In this document: piece after piece, positions 18,817-29,527 of the stretch
Layout of the letters: each line of letters starts with the position of its first letter
Position numbering within the stretch: the stretch's first letter is position 1
Translations under genes and position numbers: made by a program
DNA from: Paenibacillus lignilyticus
GTDB taxonomy: Bacteria > Bacillota > Bacilli > Paenibacillales > Paenibacillaceae
Length of the DNA: 64,000 nucleotides
Assembly: GCF_017942085.1 (NCBI RefSeq)
Contig: NZ_JAGKSP010000013.1
Span: forward strand, 1 to 64,000
Direction: 5' to 3'
Notes under the pieces: model-generated
Told to the model about the DNA's origin: nothing
Database searches by the model: none
The model's input: only the letters and a program-made list of their open reading frames with translations

Positions 18817-20463
18817 CTATTCTTTTATGGCCGCCGCAACTTCCTTGGAAATTTCATCGCCGCCTTGGGCGTTGAAGTTATCTACGAATTCGTCAAAAGA
18901 ATCCAAATCCGCGCTGCCCATGATAATCCTCGTGAACGCCTCATTTTCCAGCTTCAGCAAGCTGTCCCACTTGGTTTCCATCGTTTTCGTTTGTCCATAG
19001 TACAAGCTGAAAACTTTGTTCATCGGCTTCAACAATTGCTGGCCGGCTACGACGTAAGAGAAAGCCGGCCCCCATTTCCCGAAGTCTGCCGCAGGGTTGT
19101 CTCTCGTTGCGAGCCAATCCTCATAAAGCGGCTTCTGATTGCTGTTCAAGGTGGAAACATCGGCTGTTCCATTCAACACATCGCTCAGAGCCTTCGAATT
19201 CCGTTCGACATTATCCGCATAAGTCGTTGCACTGCGCATCGGCCAGTTCTGGAAGCCAACGCCCGGATCGAGCTTCAGCGCATCCGGATCCGCATAGGTT
19301 TCTGCCGCGACCTGCACGTTAATATATTTCATCAACGCTTCCGGGTGGCTAAAGCCTTTCCTTACGACGAAGAACGCGCTTGTCGGCGATTGCACATGCG
19401 TATTGAATTGACCCTCGGAATCCAGAGGCGCCATATAGGGCTTCCATACCGCAGACGGATCATTCCTCATCGATTCCGGGATCGGATCGTAACCCATCCA
19501 CCAAGGCGCGAAGAAGATCCCGGAAGTGCCTCCCTTCACCAGCTCCAAATTATCGCTGCGAAGCGCAAATTCTTGATCGATCAAGCCGGCTGCGTACATT
19601 TCGCGAAGCTTGCCAAGCGCTTCCTTCGTCTCCGGCGTAGTACCGCCAAACACAATGTTGCCCGCGCCGTCCTTCACCCAGTTTAGCGGGTAAGAATGAT
19701 AAGCCGCGAAGATGGGATCGAACTCGCCTATTGCATTATCCATTTCGAATAGCGCCTTGCTTCCGGTAAGGCCAACTGTACCTTTGCCGCTTGCGTCCTT
19801 ATCGATGAAGGCTTTGGCGACAGCGGCAATTTCATCCACTGTTTTCGGAGGCTGCAAGCCCAGCTTGTCCAGCCAATCCTGACGAATCCACATCATATAG
19901 ATCGAATCCGCCAACGTTTGCGAATTTGGAAGCGCCATGAGCTTGCCGTCGAAGGTTGCCTGCTTTAACCCGATTTCATCCGCGGATTTATACATGTCCT
20001 TGATTTGCGGAGAAGCATATTGCCGATAGATATCCGTCATATCCTCAATCAGTCCCGCATCTACCAGCTGCACCAAATCCGGATATTGCACGATCATCGC
20101 ATCCGGAATGTCGTTGCTCGCGATCGCGAGCTTCAGCTTCTGGAGATTCGCGTCGCTTCGGGATTGCCACACATGATTAAACTTGATATTCAGTTTGTCC
20201 TTGGTATATCGGGTGTATTGATTGTTCTCCACCGTGTCCCCGACCGGCAGCGTCTTCTCCGAAGCTGCATCGATCCCTTTGCCGATGTTGATCGTAACCG
20301 TCTCTGCATATTTACCGAACGGATCCGCCGGCGCAGCCGCTTTATTGGTTTCATTCGCGGTGTTACCGGGTGCATTCGAGGTGTTAGTATTCGATGAACA
20401 TCCTGCCGTCACTGCCAAACATACTGTCAACACGACAGCCGATTTATACAATCGTGCTTTCAT
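18817..20463 (-). CDS. Extracellular solute-binding lipoprotein, LplA type, without adjacent permeases
   Basis: A 548-residue lipoprotein with lipobox TAGC (Cys22) and an Asn/Thr-rich linker to about residue 45, followed by the large two-lobed fold of oligosaccharide binding proteins of the LplA/YtcQ kind. Length fits that group (500-560). It lies just downstream of a kinase/regulator pair but is separated by a terminator (20511-20548), so it has its own promoter. There is no permease gene next to it. It may feed permeases encoded elsewhere or act as a sensor co-receptor for the adjacent kinase. Confidence 0.87.
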   Translation of the reverse strand: MKARLYKSAVVLTVCLAVTAGCSSNTNTSNAPGNTANETNKAAAPADPFGKYAETVTINIGKGIDAASEKTLPVGDTVENNQYTRYTKDKLNIKFNHVWQSRSDANLQKLKLAIASNDIPDAMIVQYPDLVQLVDAGLIEDMTDIYRQYASPQIKDMYKSADEIGLKQATFDGKLMALPNSQTLADSIYMMWIRQDWLDKLGLQPPKTVDEIAAVAKAFIDKDASGKGTVGLTGSKALFEMDNAIGEFDPIFAAYHSYPLNWVKDGAGNIVFGGTTPETKEALGKLREMYAAGLIDQEFALRSDNLELVKGGTSGIFFAPWWMGYDPIPESMRNDPSAVWKPYMAPLDSEGQFNTHVQSPTSAFFVVRKGFSHPEALMKYINVQVAAETYADPDALKLDPGVGFQNWPMRSATTYADNVERNSKALSDVLNGTADVSTLNSNQKPLYEDWLATRDNPAADFGKWGPAFSYVVAGQQLLKPMNKVFSLYYGQTKTMETKWDSLLKLENEAFTRIIMGSADLDSFDEFVDNFNAQGGDEISKEVAAAIKE

Positions 20464-20510
20464 CTTGATCCCCCTGTACTGTCGGTTGGCTTTTTACAAC
20501 CCATCGTAAA

Positions 20511-20548
20511 ACAAAAAGGACCTTTTGCGAGAGCAAAAACGGTCCTTT
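20511..20548 (-). terminator. Terminator after the kinase/regulator pair
   Basis: AAAGGACC (minus strand) pairs with GGTCCTTT, and an inner TTTTGC/GCAAAA stem closes on a GAGA-type loop. The minus strand ends in TTTTTGTTTT. Confidence 0.8.
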
Positions 20549-20586
20549 CCAGGTAGCAGTTCGATTCGAACTTTTGCGCTCTATCC

Positions 20587-21678
20587 TCAGGATTGCAATG
20601 CCTTTTTGTCGAAATCGGACGATTTTATACCTTTTGCGCGATATTCACTTGGAAGAAGGTGAAAAAGAGTCCGAAATACCTTACTGAAGTACTTCTCATT
20701 CGGATAACCGGATTTTTGGGATACCGCATAGATCGGCAGTGTCGTCTCCTCAAGCAGCTTCAGGGCGTAACTCATTCGCACATCCCGCAAGTACGATTGG
20801 AAGGAAGTCGTCGTAATGTCCTTGAAGCATTCGCTAAAATAACTGCGGCTTACGCCAACCTCTCGTGCCACCTCGTCCAAGTGAAGATCCTCGCCTAAAT
20901 GCTCCCGAATATAATGCGCGGCTTTCAGTATGGCCTCAATCATCTCAATCGAATATTGCCCAAGTCGCTGTTCGCCTTGGAACCACTCGCGTAAGGAGGC
21001 CATCTCCAGAAGCAGCTGGTCAAGCGTAGAAATGGAAGCTGACCCATTTGCCGAGTTCGTCTGAATCGGTTTCAGCTTCTCCTGCAGTTTAGCTCTGGCC
21101 TCCAGTAAAGGTTCGAGTTTTACCCTGCTCGGCTTCAGCGCTTCCAAGAGTTTTCGATACGCGGCATCCTCCTTCAACCACTCGATATGAAGCAAGACGT
21201 TTGTCAGCTTGTCCTGTTCCTCTTGCTCCATAGGGAGCTCCACCGCTGACTGTTCCGAACCGGCAGCCGAAGTCGAAGGGGTGATTCTTTGCTTCAGCTC
21301 GAACGCAATCCGCTTCGTAATGCGCTCCAATACCTCCTCCAGCTTCACCTTCTCCAATTGGATCTTGGCAATATAATCGATAGCGCCAAGGCGGAGCGCT
21401 TCCTGCACCAGCTCGAAATCTTGATGGTAGGACAAGACGACGATGAACATATTCGGATAGAGCTCACGAACGCTGCGCATGAGATCAATACCCGAGAGAA
21501 CCGGCATCGCCAAATCGGTGATAAGCAGATCGACTTCATGGGCCTGAAGAAACTCCAGCGCCTTCTCGCCATTGCTCGCCTCGCCGATAACCTTTAATCC
21601 GAACTGACTCCATGGTAACAAGGTTATTAATCCGGTTCTCGCCAATCGATCGTCGTCGACAACAAGTACGCGCATCAC
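20587..21678 (-). CDS. YesN-type response regulator with AraC DNA-binding domain
   Basis: A 363-residue regulator. The receiver domain spans residues 1-122, with acidic triplet D8-D10, phospho-acceptor D55 in ITDLAMP and a Lys at about 105 (IAKIQ). A short linker leads to the AraC double helix-turn-helix (about 260-355; VGVSRSYFSECFKD, then YPNEKYFSKVFRTLF). It is shorter than the 550-residue paralogue at 7112. Its ATG overlaps the kinase stop by 4 nt, indicating translational coupling. The likely target is the neighbouring binding-protein gene. Confidence 0.92.
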   Translation of the reverse strand: MMRVLVVDDDRLARTGLITLLPWSQFGLKVIGEASNGEKALEFLQAHEVDLLITDLAMPVLSGIDLMRSVRELYPNMFIVVLSYHQDFELVQEALRLGAIDYIAKIQLEKVKLEEVLERITKRIAFELKQRITPSTSAAGSEQSAVELPMEQEEQDKLTNVLLHIEWLKEDAAYRKLLEALKPSRVKLEPLLEARAKLQEKLKPIQTNSANGSASISTLDQLLLEMASLREWFQGEQRLGQYSIEMIEAILKAAHYIREHLGEDLHLDEVAREVGVSRSYFSECFKDITTTSFQSYLRDVRMSYALKLLEETTLPIYAVSQKSGYPNEKYFSKVFRTLFHLLPSEYRAKGIKSSDFDKKALQS

Positions 21679-23438
21679 AGTGTGTCACCATCCTTCATCG
21701 CATACGTTCTGGGAATTCGAAGCGAAATGCAAGTTCCCTCTCCGATCGTGCTTGTTATGCTGAAATCAGCATGTCCATCGTACTGAGAGTCGAAGACCCG
21801 CTTCACATAATAAACGCCAATTCCCAATCCGATTCGGTTCTGTTCATCGGATTGCTTCTCCAGCAGCCGCGCAATGGTCTCCGGCGTCATGCCGCGGCCG
21901 TTGTCACGAATTTGGATGATCATGTAATCCGCACCATCCGGTTCCACCGTCACGTCAATTAAACCATTCTTATCGTCAAAATGACCGTGGTATAAAGAGT
22001 TCTCTACGAGCGGCTGCAATATAAAGCGCGGTACAAGGCAGCAGTGCAGCTCTTCGGTGGCATGAATATTCACGCTAAAGTCAAAGTCATATCGAATCTT
22101 CTGCAGCGCCAAGTAATCGCGAAGCGCCTCCAATTCCTCGGCAATGGTGGAATGAGGCCCTTTCTTGCCAAGGTTGTAATATAGCAATTTATTCAGCGAA
22201 GTAGCGACCGTGTCAATATCCTCTTGCCCTTTCAACCGAGCCAGCCACTGAATCGTATCGAGCGTATTGTGAATGAAATGCGGGTTAATTTGATAAAGCA
22301 GCTTCTCCACCTCGAAATCGGCTCGGCGCTTTTCTTTCGCCGCATTTTCCTCCAGCAATTCCTTAACCCTATGGCGCATCACATCGAAGTGCTTCATCAT
22401 GCTGTCAAACTCTACAATCGCAAACTCCGATAGCGGCGTGTCGAAATCACTGTGCTCGATAAGCCGCATATCCCGGTTTACTTTCTTGAGCGGTACATAA
22501 ACCATTCGCCAGATCAGCCAAGCGAACAAGGACCCTAGCAGGAGAGATAAAAATAAAATAACGACGAGCTGCTCAAACCAGTTCTTAATTTCCTTATGGT
22601 AGGTGGCTTTGGAAATCAGATCAATCGCCTTCCAGCCTTGATTGCTTTGGGTGTCGAACACATAGTAGCCGTTCGATTCCTTTTTTGAGCCGGTAGGGTC
22701 GTACTTCAGAACGGTTCCAATCGGGAAATCCGCCGGATTTTCACTGTATGTAATCCTGTTTTGCTGGTCGACGATAAGATGAAAGTCATTCATGTTCTGT
22801 TTGCGGCCGGTTTGATAAATTTTGTTCCAAATATTATACCCTGTTTCCAAATAAACATAGACATCCTCGCGATCGGGCAGGACAATCTTGCGAGCCACGG
22901 ACAGCACTTGCACATCACTAAACTCCCGATTGGTTCGATGCGGCCCATAATAGGTAATGCCGTTTAACTCAACTAATCGCGGAAGCTTCTCCAGCGCGAA
23001 CTGCTTATTGACGGAGAAGTTCTGATACAGGATGTTCTGATTGTCTTTAAAATAATAGAAAAACAAGCCCAGCGTTGGATTCGTGCTCGAAATGATATTG
23101 AGATCCTGCAAAATATCGTTGTTTATTTGCGTCTTCGTATAGAGATCCTTCTCACTGAGGAATAAACTTAGCTTCTTTCCGATCCGTCCATCGAAGGCAA
23201 GGATTTGCGAAACATTATTCAAGCTGACTAGCGTGTTCTCGAGCGACAGCTGGTAGAGGTTGAGGTTGCTCTGTATGCCGGTGCGGATTCGCTGGTCCAG
23301 CAGCGGATACACGCTTTTATAGGAAATGAAAATGACGAGCAGAAGCGGAATAAGCGCATTGAGGCCGAGTATGACGAACAACCGGTTTCGTAATGTTTTG
23401 GGCCATAGCCTGGCTATGGAAGCTGTGCTTCGTTTCAC
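21675..23438 (-). CDS. YesM-type membrane sensor histidine kinase
   Basis: A 587-residue kinase. Membrane helices at about residues 19-41 and 288-312 flank an extracytoplasmic sensor. A HAMP segment (about 312-365) precedes the His_kinase domain with His in YQINPHFIHNTLDTIQ, then the ATPase domain with N-box PLVENSLYHG and DNGRGM. It forms a coupled pair with the regulator at 20587-21678. The ligand is unknown; the neighbouring orphan lipoprotein may present it. Confidence 0.92.
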   Translation of the reverse strand: MKRSTASIARLWPKTLRNRLFVILGLNALIPLLLVIFISYKSVYPLLDQRIRTGIQSNLNLYQLSLENTLVSLNNVSQILAFDGRIGKKLSLFLSEKDLYTKTQINNDILQDLNIISSTNPTLGLFFYYFKDNQNILYQNFSVNKQFALEKLPRLVELNGITYYGPHRTNREFSDVQVLSVARKIVLPDREDVYVYLETGYNIWNKIYQTGRKQNMNDFHLIVDQQNRITYSENPADFPIGTVLKYDPTGSKKESNGYYVFDTQSNQGWKAIDLISKATYHKEIKNWFEQLVVILFLSLLLGSLFAWLIWRMVYVPLKKVNRDMRLIEHSDFDTPLSEFAIVEFDSMMKHFDVMRHRVKELLEENAAKEKRRADFEVEKLLYQINPHFIHNTLDTIQWLARLKGQEDIDTVATSLNKLLYYNLGKKGPHSTIAEELEALRDYLALQKIRYDFDFSVNIHATEELHCCLVPRFILQPLVENSLYHGHFDDKNGLIDVTVEPDGADYMIIQIRDNGRGMTPETIARLLEKQSDEQNRIGLGIGVYYVKRVFDSQYDGHADFSITSTIGEGTCISLRIPRTYAMKDGDTL

Positions 23439-23495
23439 GTCATGTCACCCCCATGTCCCCTGTCTTAATTTTGCATTAACTATACCATGAGTTCG

Positions 23496-23525
23496 AAAAA
23501 AAAGACCACTCCGAGGAGTGGTCTC
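23496..23525 (-). terminator. Terminator of the zwf-tkt-tal operon
   Basis: An 8-bp stem GACCACTC/GAGTGGTC with a 4-nt loop is followed on the minus strand by eight T, directly after the transaldolase stop. Confidence 0.88.
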
Positions 23526-23533
23526 ACGAACGA

Positions 23534-24202
23534 TTACAGCTGTGCTGTCTTCTTCCAATCGGCGGCGAATTTCTCCATGCCTTGATCCGTCAGCGGATGC
23601 TTCGAAATTTGCTCGATGACCGAGAATGGAATGGTGGCAATGTGAGCGCCTGCCATCGCTACGCGAGTAACGTGGTCCGGATGGCGGACGGATGCAGCGA
23701 TAATTTGCGCATCCAGGTTATGAATACGGAACAACTCCGCGACCTTCGCGACCAATTGCACGCCGTCCTCCGAGATATCATCCAAGCGGCCAAGGAACGG
23801 AGACACATAAGTCGCGCCCGCACGAGCGGCCAGAAGCGCTTGGTTCACCGTGAAAATCAACGTGACGTTCGTTTTGACGCCTTTCTTCGAGAGGTAACGG
23901 CAAGCTTCTAAGCCGGCCAGCGTCATCGGAAGCTTAATCGTAATGTTCGGGTCGTTATTGTTGATCTTGATCAGTTCGTCCGCTTGGGCGATCATTTCCT
24001 CGGCCGTAAGCGCGTCGGGCGTGACTTCAGCCGAAACGGATTCCACCTCGGGCACTAATCGCAGGATTTCTTCAATGCGATCCTCGAATTTCACGCCTTC
24101 TTTGGCAACCAGGGAAGGATTCGTAGTGACACCGGACAAGACGCCGATTTTATAGGCTTTCTTAATATCTTCTACATTGGCAGTATCGATAAAAAATTTC
24201 AT
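23534..24202 (-). CDS. tal: Transaldolase, short (TalC/Fsa) class
   Basis: A 222-residue cytoplasmic enzyme of the non-oxidative pentose phosphate pathway that moves a dihydroxyacetone unit from sedoheptulose 7-phosphate to glyceraldehyde 3-phosphate. It has the family opening [13 protein letters not shown], the [11 protein letters not shown] segment and the Schiff-base Lys in TIKLPMT. The length is that of the small transaldolase/fructose-6-phosphate aldolase class; genomic linkage to transketolase and zwf favours transaldolase. GGAGG lies upstream of the start; it is 39 bp after tkt. Confidence 0.93.
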   Translation of the reverse strand: MKFFIDTANVEDIKKAYKIGVLSGVTTNPSLVAKEGVKFEDRIEEILRLVPEVESVSAEVTPDALTAEEMIAQADELIKINNNDPNITIKLPMTLAGLEACRYLSKKGVKTNVTLIFTVNQALLAARAGATYVSPFLGRLDDISEDGVQLVAKVAELFRIHNLDAQIIAASVRHPDHVTRVAMAGAHIATIPFSVIEQISKHPLTDQGMEKFAADWKKTAQL

Positions 24203-24241
24203 GGTTTACGACCTCCGTTATTGTATAGATAATTGGGCAGC

Positions 24242-26236
24242 TTACTTCAGCAATTCTTTCGTAACGCGTACTACGTTATCCGTCGAGAAACCAAAGTACT
24301 CCAGCACTTCCGTTCCGGGACCTGATGCACCGAAGGTATCAATCGCTATATTCTTGCCGCTAAGTCCGGTGTAACGCTCCCAGCCTAACGAGATGCCGGC
24401 TTCGATGGAAACCCGCTTCGTTACGGAAGCCGGAAGAATACTTTCCTTATAGTCTGCCGACTGACGATCGAACAGCTCTCTGCTCGGCATGGCAACTACG
24501 CGTACGGAGAGGTTATCTTGCTCAAGCCGCGCCTTGGCGTTCACGGCCAGCGAAACCTCCGACCCCGTTGCAATCAGAATGACATCCGGCTGAGCATTCG
24601 TTTCCGTCAGCACATAAGCCCCTTTAGCAACCGCATCGACATTGCCTTTGGTCGCTTCATAGATCGGAAGATTCTGTCTGCTCAAGATGAGCGCAACCGG
24701 ACCTTCCTGCTGTTGAAGCGCGTATGCCCATGCACTTGCCGTTTCATTGGCATCGGACGGTCTGATGACGGTCAGCCCCGGAATCGTGCGCAGCGCGGCC
24801 AGATGTTCAACAGGCTCATGCGTTGGGCCGTCTTCGCCGACCGCGATGGAATCATGCGTAAATACGTAAGTCAACGGCAGCTTCTGCAGCGCTGCCAGAC
24901 GAATTGCCGGGCGTAAATAATCGCTGAAGACGAAGAAGGTGCTGACGAATGGTTTCACGCCGCCATGCAGGGCCATACCGTTGCCGGCTGCGCCCATCGC
25001 ATGCTCACGTACGCCAAAGTAGACATTGCGTCCTGAGTACGAATCTACTGCGAAGGTTTGCTCTCCGTTGATATCTGTCATTGTCGAATGCGATAGATCC
25101 GCACTGCCGCCGAAGATCGCAGGTACGGTTTTCACAAAATGATTAATCGCGTTTCCGCTCGCAACACGGGTGGATACCGTTTTGGAGGAATCGAATGTAA
25201 GGATATCTGCTGCATCGATCAGCACCGAGCCGTCAATCACTTGCTCGAGTTCTTGTCCTTGTGCCGGGAACTTCGCTTTATAGGTAGCAAGCAATTGGTT
25301 CCATGCTTCTTCTTTGGCTTCACCGTTACGTTTCAGCTGCTCGAAATGAGCTTTAACGTCTTTGGGAACCGTAAACTCTTCCTCATATTCCCAGCCATAT
25401 ACTTTCTTCGTAGCCTGCGCTTCTTCTTTACCAAGCGGATTACCATGTACTTTGTTAGTACCCGCTGCTTTACTGCCGTAACCAATTATGGTCCGAACCT
25501 CAATCAGTGTCGGCTGTGTTTCATTTTGTTTCGCCGCTTCAATAGCCGCAGTAATACGTGAAATATCATTGCCGTCTTCGACACGGATATACTGCCAATT
25601 AGCTGATTCTGCTCTCTTCTGAATATTCTCTCCAAAAGAAAGATTTAACGCTCCATCCAAGGAAATGTCGTTGGAATCATACAATACGACTAGCTTGCCC
25701 AGTTTCATATGTCCGGCCATCGACATGGCCTCATAAGAAATTCCTTCCATTAAATCACCGTCGCCGACCAGTGCATACGTATGATGATCGACAACCGGGA
25801 AACCCTCTTGATTATATTTGGAAGCCAGATGCGCTTCAGCCATCGCCATTCCGACTGCCATCGAAATCCCTTGTCCAAGCGGTCCTGTCGTTGCATCAAC
25901 GCCATCTGTATGGCCGTATTCGGGATGCCCCGGCGTCTTGCTGTTCAGCTTGCGGAACTGCTTGAGATCATCGATCGAAACCTGATAGCCGGACAGATGC
26001 AGCAGACTATATAACAAGGCGGAGCCGTGGCCCGCAGATAATACGAAACGATCGCGGTTAAACCATTTGGCATGGCTTGGATTATGATTTAACGATTTGG
26101 ACCATAGCGCATAGGCCATCGGAGCAGCGCCCATCGGCAATCCCGGATGACCGGAATTGGCGCTGTTGATCGCGTCAATGGATAAGGTACGAATGGTATC
26201 GATGGCGAGTTGTTCAATTGTTTGTGATGTAAGCAT
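24242..26236 (-). CDS. tkt: Transketolase
   Basis: A 664-residue thiamine-diphosphate enzyme exchanging two-carbon units between pentose and other sugar phosphates. The N-terminal ThDP-binding domain contains [10 protein letters not shown] and the GDGDLMEG...ND motif; the pyrimidine-binding domain has [14 protein letters not shown] and [18 protein letters not shown]; a C-terminal regulatory domain follows. The frame opens at 26266, but the ATG at 26236 fits known N-termini ([16 protein letters not shown]) and has GGAAGGGG upstream. It overlaps the end of zwf by 23 bp. Confidence 0.96.
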   Translation of the reverse strand: MLTSQTIEQLAIDTIRTLSIDAINSANSGHPGLPMGAAPMAYALWSKSLNHNPSHAKWFNRDRFVLSAGHGSALLYSLLHLSGYQVSIDDLKQFRKLNSKTPGHPEYGHTDGVDATTGPLGQGISMAVGMAMAEAHLASKYNQEGFPVVDHHTYALVGDGDLMEGISYEAMSMAGHMKLGKLVVLYDSNDISLDGALNLSFGENIQKRAESANWQYIRVEDGNDISRITAAIEAAKQNETQPTLIEVRTIIGYGSKAAGTNKVHGNPLGKEEAQATKKVYGWEYEEEFTVPKDVKAHFEQLKRNGEAKEEAWNQLLATYKAKFPAQGQELEQVIDGSVLIDAADILTFDSSKTVSTRVASGNAINHFVKTVPAIFGGSADLSHSTMTDINGEQTFAVDSYSGRNVYFGVREHAMGAAGNGMALHGGVKPFVSTFFVFSDYLRPAIRLAALQKLPLTYVFTHDSIAVGEDGPTHEPVEHLAALRTIPGLTVIRPSDANETASAWAYALQQQEGPVALILSRQNLPIYEATKGNVDAVAKGAYVLTETNAQPDVILIATGSEVSLAVNAKARLEQDNLSVRVVAMPSRELFDRQSADYKESILPASVTKRVSIEAGISLGWERYTGLSGKNIAIDTFGASGPGTEVLEYFGFSTDNVVRVTKELLK

Positions 26237-27758
26237 AGTGTTCCCCTTCCTCTTCCTGTGTTTCATTCACTTTCACATTCTCTGCATGTTCATCGAACCA
26301 CCAGTGGTACCCATCCTCTGCCAATAACGCATCGGATGCGGCCGGTCCGTAAGTGCCCGCTTCGTAAGGATAAAGCGGAACCGTGTTCGCTTGGAACGCG
26401 TCCAAGATCGGCTGCACCCATTGCCAGGACAGCTCTACTTCGTCCCAATGCGCGAAGAATTTAGGATCCCCGTTCAAGGCATCATGGATCAAGTTCTCAT
26501 AGGCTTCCGGAGTATCTTCATGGCTTTCATGAAAGTCGATATGAATCGGCTTGAACTCCCCTTTATGCTTCGGGTCTCTTGTGTTTAGCTGCAGCATAAT
26601 GCCTTCGTCAGGACTAATCTCAAACACCAGAAGATTCGGCGCTTGAGTATGGTCCTGCGCCTGGGCATCCTTGGACGTCTCCTTCAACGGCTCCTTGAAC
26701 TCAATAACAATCCGAGTCGATTTCTCTTTCATTCGTTTGCCTGTTCTTATATAGAAAGGAACGCCGCGCCAGAAGTAATCATCGATCTGCAATCGAGCCG
26801 CAATGAACGTATCATTCATGGATGTGCTGGCAATGCCAGGCTCATCTAGGTAACCGGCAACAGGCTTCCCTTGAATCGTTCCGGCTTTGTACTGTCCGCG
26901 GATAATACTCGCGCTGATTTCCTGTTTCTGCACCGGCTCGAGTGCTTCCATGACCTTCTTCTTCTTGAAACGGACCATTTCCGAGTCGCTATGATTAGGA
27001 AGATGGCTTGCCAGCATCATCAGAAGCTGCAGCATATGGTTCTGGAACATGTCGCGCACAGCGCCTACATGATCGTAATAACCTGCTCTTTCCTCCACGC
27101 CGACCGTTTCATTGGCTGTAATTTGCACATTCGCAATGTAGCGATTGGTCCATAATGCCTGAAGAACCGGGTTCGACTGCTGCAGAATTTCAAGCTTCTG
27201 CACCATCGGCTTGCCGAGATAATGATCAATACGGAAAATTTCTTCTTCGGAGAAAGCTTTGCTCAATTTCTGATTTAAATCCCGTGCGGATTGCAAATCA
27301 TAGCCGAAAGGCTTCTCGATCACGAGACGCTTCTGAGCAGAGCCAAGCCCGCTAGCCTGGATATTAGCGGCAATGGTTTCGAAATGCTCAGGTCCCACCG
27401 ACAAATAAAACATGCGATTCGGTTTCGTAATGCGAAGCTCCTGTTCCCGCTGCTCAATCACCTGCAGCAGCTTCAGGTAATCCTCGATTCGGCCTACATC
27501 CAGCACATTGTAGCGGAATGCCTGCAGAAAACGTTCCAGCCCAGCCGGATCTTGAACTTCACGTCTTGAATACGTTCGAAGCGACTGCTCGACATTCGAA
27601 CGGAAAGTTTCGTTAGTCAGCTCTCTTCGGCCAAGACCAATTAATGTGAAGGCCTCCGGCAGCTTCCCATCGATAAATAAGTTATATAAAGCCGGATATA
27701 TTTTTCGTTTCGCTAGGTCTCCTGTTGCGCCAAACAGTACAAACGTGGTCGGTTCCAT
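26214..27758 (-). CDS. zwf: Glucose-6-phosphate 1-dehydrogenase
   Basis: A 514-residue NADP-linked enzyme for the first step of the oxidative pentose phosphate pathway. It shows the nucleotide-binding motif [15 protein letters not shown] at the N-terminus, the catalytic RIDHYLGK segment (about residues 177-184) and the EKPFGYDL motif. It is first in the zwf-tkt-tal operon, an arrangement that favours NADPH and pentose supply. AAGGAG is 9 nt before the ATG. A divergent LysR regulator 112 bp away probably controls it. Confidence 0.96.
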   Translation of the reverse strand: MEPTTFVLFGATGDLAKRKIYPALYNLFIDGKLPEAFTLIGLGRRELTNETFRSNVEQSLRTYSRREVQDPAGLERFLQAFRYNVLDVGRIEDYLKLLQVIEQREQELRITKPNRMFYLSVGPEHFETIAANIQASGLGSAQKRLVIEKPFGYDLQSARDLNQKLSKAFSEEEIFRIDHYLGKPMVQKLEILQQSNPVLQALWTNRYIANVQITANETVGVEERAGYYDHVGAVRDMFQNHMLQLLMMLASHLPNHSDSEMVRFKKKKVMEALEPVQKQEISASIIRGQYKAGTIQGKPVAGYLDEPGIASTSMNDTFIAARLQIDDYFWRGVPFYIRTGKRMKEKSTRIVIEFKEPLKETSKDAQAQDHTQAPNLLVFEISPDEGIMLQLNTRDPKHKGEFKPIHIDFHESHEDTPEAYENLIHDALNGDPKFFAHWDEVELSWQWVQPILDAFQANTVPLYPYEAGTYGPAASDALLAEDGYHWWFDEHAENVKVNETQEEEGEHYAYITNN

Positions 27759-27870
27759 TTTTCCATACTCCTTCCAGTAAACGCTGGTATCTCTTCTGTA
27801 CTTCCACTATAATACGAATTGCATCTATACAAGTAATACATATATTTCAGAGGAGCTATAGACCACGTCT

Positions 27871-28782
27871 ATGACCAACAATTATGAGTTATATAAAGTT
27901 TTCTATTGGGCAGCAAAGACGGGCAGCTTAACTCAGGCCGCTAAGGCACTTTATATTACCCAGCCTAGCGTTAGTCATGCCATCAAACAGCTGGAAGACA
28001 GCTTTGGGATCACGCTGTTTTACAGAAATTCCAAAGGGGTTGCGCTTACGCAGGAAGGCAATTTGCTTTATTCCTATATCGAACAGTCCCATATCTTGAT
28101 CTCACTGGCTGAAGAGAAAATGGCCGCACTTAAAAATCTTGACAGCGGCGAACTCCGCATTGGCGGCAGTGATTCCCTGTTTAAGCACTATATGCTTCCG
28201 TATTTGGAGGACTTCAATCGCAAACATTCCGGTATCCGGCTTCATCTCAACCATGGAACGACGCCTGAGGTTATATCTTTTCTTAAAGAAGGCAAAATAG
28301 ATTTGGGCGTTGTGCGGATGCCGATCGTTGATCCTCAGCTTGAGGTGCGGGAGAGTATTCAGCTGCAGGATTGTTTTGTTGCGGGGGCTCGTTATGCCGA
28401 ACTGAAGGAGACCGTTCTTTCATTGGAGATGCTGCTCCAGCATCATCTCATTCTGTTCTCGCGCAACAGTCGGGCACGAATGGCGATCACGGAGTTGTTC
28501 CAAAACTACGGCTACACCCTTAAGCCTGAAATCGAAGTTGGCAGCGTGGATCTTCTGATCGAGTTTGCGAAGCGCGGACTTGGCATTTCTTACGTCACAA
28601 GAGAATTTGTGAAAAAGGAGCTCGAGGAAGGCTCCCTCTTCGAAATTAAGCTCGACGTGCAGCTGCCGCCATCCCAAGTGGGGATCATGATTATGCGCAA
28701 CATGCCGCTATCCATAACGGCTGCTCGGTTTATCGAGTACTTCGAAAAGTTCCCGTTGCGAATAGATAGCAAAAAATCCTGA
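27871..28782 (+). CDS. LysR family transcriptional regulator
   Basis: A 303-residue LysR regulator. The winged helix-turn-helix covers residues 5-65 (GSLTQAAKALYITQPSVSHAIKQLE) and the periplasmic-binding-like effector domain about 90-295. It is divergent from zwf, with a 112-bp AT-rich intergenic region in which LysR targets (T-N11-A) are expected, so regulation of zwf-tkt-tal and of itself is inferred. The ribosome binding site (GAGGAG) is about 15 nt away, which is long. Confidence 0.9.
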   Translation: MTNNYELYKVFYWAAKTGSLTQAAKALYITQPSVSHAIKQLEDSFGITLFYRNSKGVALTQEGNLLYSYIEQSHILISLAEEKMAALKNLDSGELRIGGSDSLFKHYMLPYLEDFNRKHSGIRLHLNHGTTPEVISFLKEGKIDLGVVRMPIVDPQLEVRESIQLQDCFVAGARYAELKETVLSLEMLLQHHLILFSRNSRARMAITELFQNYGYTLKPEIEVGSVDLLIEFAKRGLGISYVTREFVKKELEEGSLFEIKLDVQLPPSQVGIMIMRNMPLSITAARFIEYFEKFPLRIDSKKS

Positions 28783-28801
28783 ACAAGTGGATTGTTCAGG
28801 A
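28771..28801 (-). terminator. Terminator of the amino-sugar-acid operon, overlapping the LysR stop
   Basis: A 9-bp perfect stem (28777-28785 with 28793-28801) with a 7-nt loop is followed on the minus strand by six T. The LysR stop codon lies inside the stem, so one hairpin may serve both convergent genes. Confidence 0.8.
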
Positions 28802-28810
28802 CTTTCACGT

Positions 28811-29527
28811 TTACACGTCGTAATTGACGACGTAGTGATGTCGTTCGGTGTGGTAGTAACCTTCACTGTATTCGATCAATTGTCCGCTCTCGTCGTACGC
28901 ATAACGCGACCGTTTGAGCAACGGCGTTCCCGCCTCGATGTGAAGCGCCGCCAAGACGGAGGCAGGTGCCGCCGCAGCTGCGGAAAATTCATCGCGGTAC
29001 TTGCTGATTGTAATGCTCTGTTCTTCCAGCAAATCGTATAGCGACTGTGCACCGAGGTCAGACAGCTCCATGCTCGCGGCTCGGCACGACAGATAATGCG
29101 TGTAATGGATGTAAGGTTCCCCGTCCAGCCGGTACAGGCGCTCAACGCGCAAGCATCGCTCGCCGAACAGTTGGTATGCGGTCGTCCCTTCGTCGTTGAT
29201 GACATGCTCAGCGCCGAGCAGCTGTTTGCTAATCTGATGTCCATCCTCGACCAGTACCTCCGTGAACCGCTTCAACTTGGACAGCTTGGAAGCAGACGTA
29301 TTGCGAATCACTTTCGTACCTTTGCCGCTGCCCGTCTCCACGTAACCGTCCTGCGCCAGCTCCTTAATCGCATTGCGAACCGTAACTTTGCTGACCTGGA
29401 ACTCTTGCTCAAGCTGAGGCTCCGATGGGATGTTCGTCCCAACCGGATAGACGCCGTGTACTATCCGGTCCTTTACGATGTTCGCAATTTGTGCGTACAA
29501 CGGCTTCTTGCTTCGCGTTAGTTTCAT
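28811..29527 (-). CDS. GntR/HutC family repressor with UTRA effector domain
   Basis: A 238-residue regulator. The N-terminal winged helix occupies residues 5-72 (VKDRIVHGVYPVGTNIPSEP, LEQEFQVSKVTVRNAIKEL) and a UTRA ligand-binding domain fills 90-235. It is the last gene of the deacetylase/ammonia-lyase/aldolase/kinase operon; start and upstream stop overlap as TAATG. It is expected to bind the twin palindromes at 33546-33611 and be released by a pathway sugar acid. Confidence 0.88.
   Translation of the reverse strand: MKLTRSKKPLYAQIANIVKDRIVHGVYPVGTNIPSEPQLEQEFQVSKVTVRNAIKELAQDGYVETGSGKGTKVIRNTSASKLSKLKRFTEVLVEDGHQISKQLLGAEHVINDEGTTAYQLFGERCLRVERLYRLDGEPYIHYTHYLSCRAASMELSDLGAQSLYDLLEEQSITISKYRDEFSAAAAAPASVLAALHIEAGTPLLKRSRYAYDESGQLIEYSEGYYHTERHHYVVNYDV

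Noticed and set aside
27759-27870. Specific -35/-10 and LysR box in the zwf/LysR intergenic region
   Set aside because: The region is AT-rich with TATAAT-like words on both strands, but no hexamer pair at proper spacing stands out.
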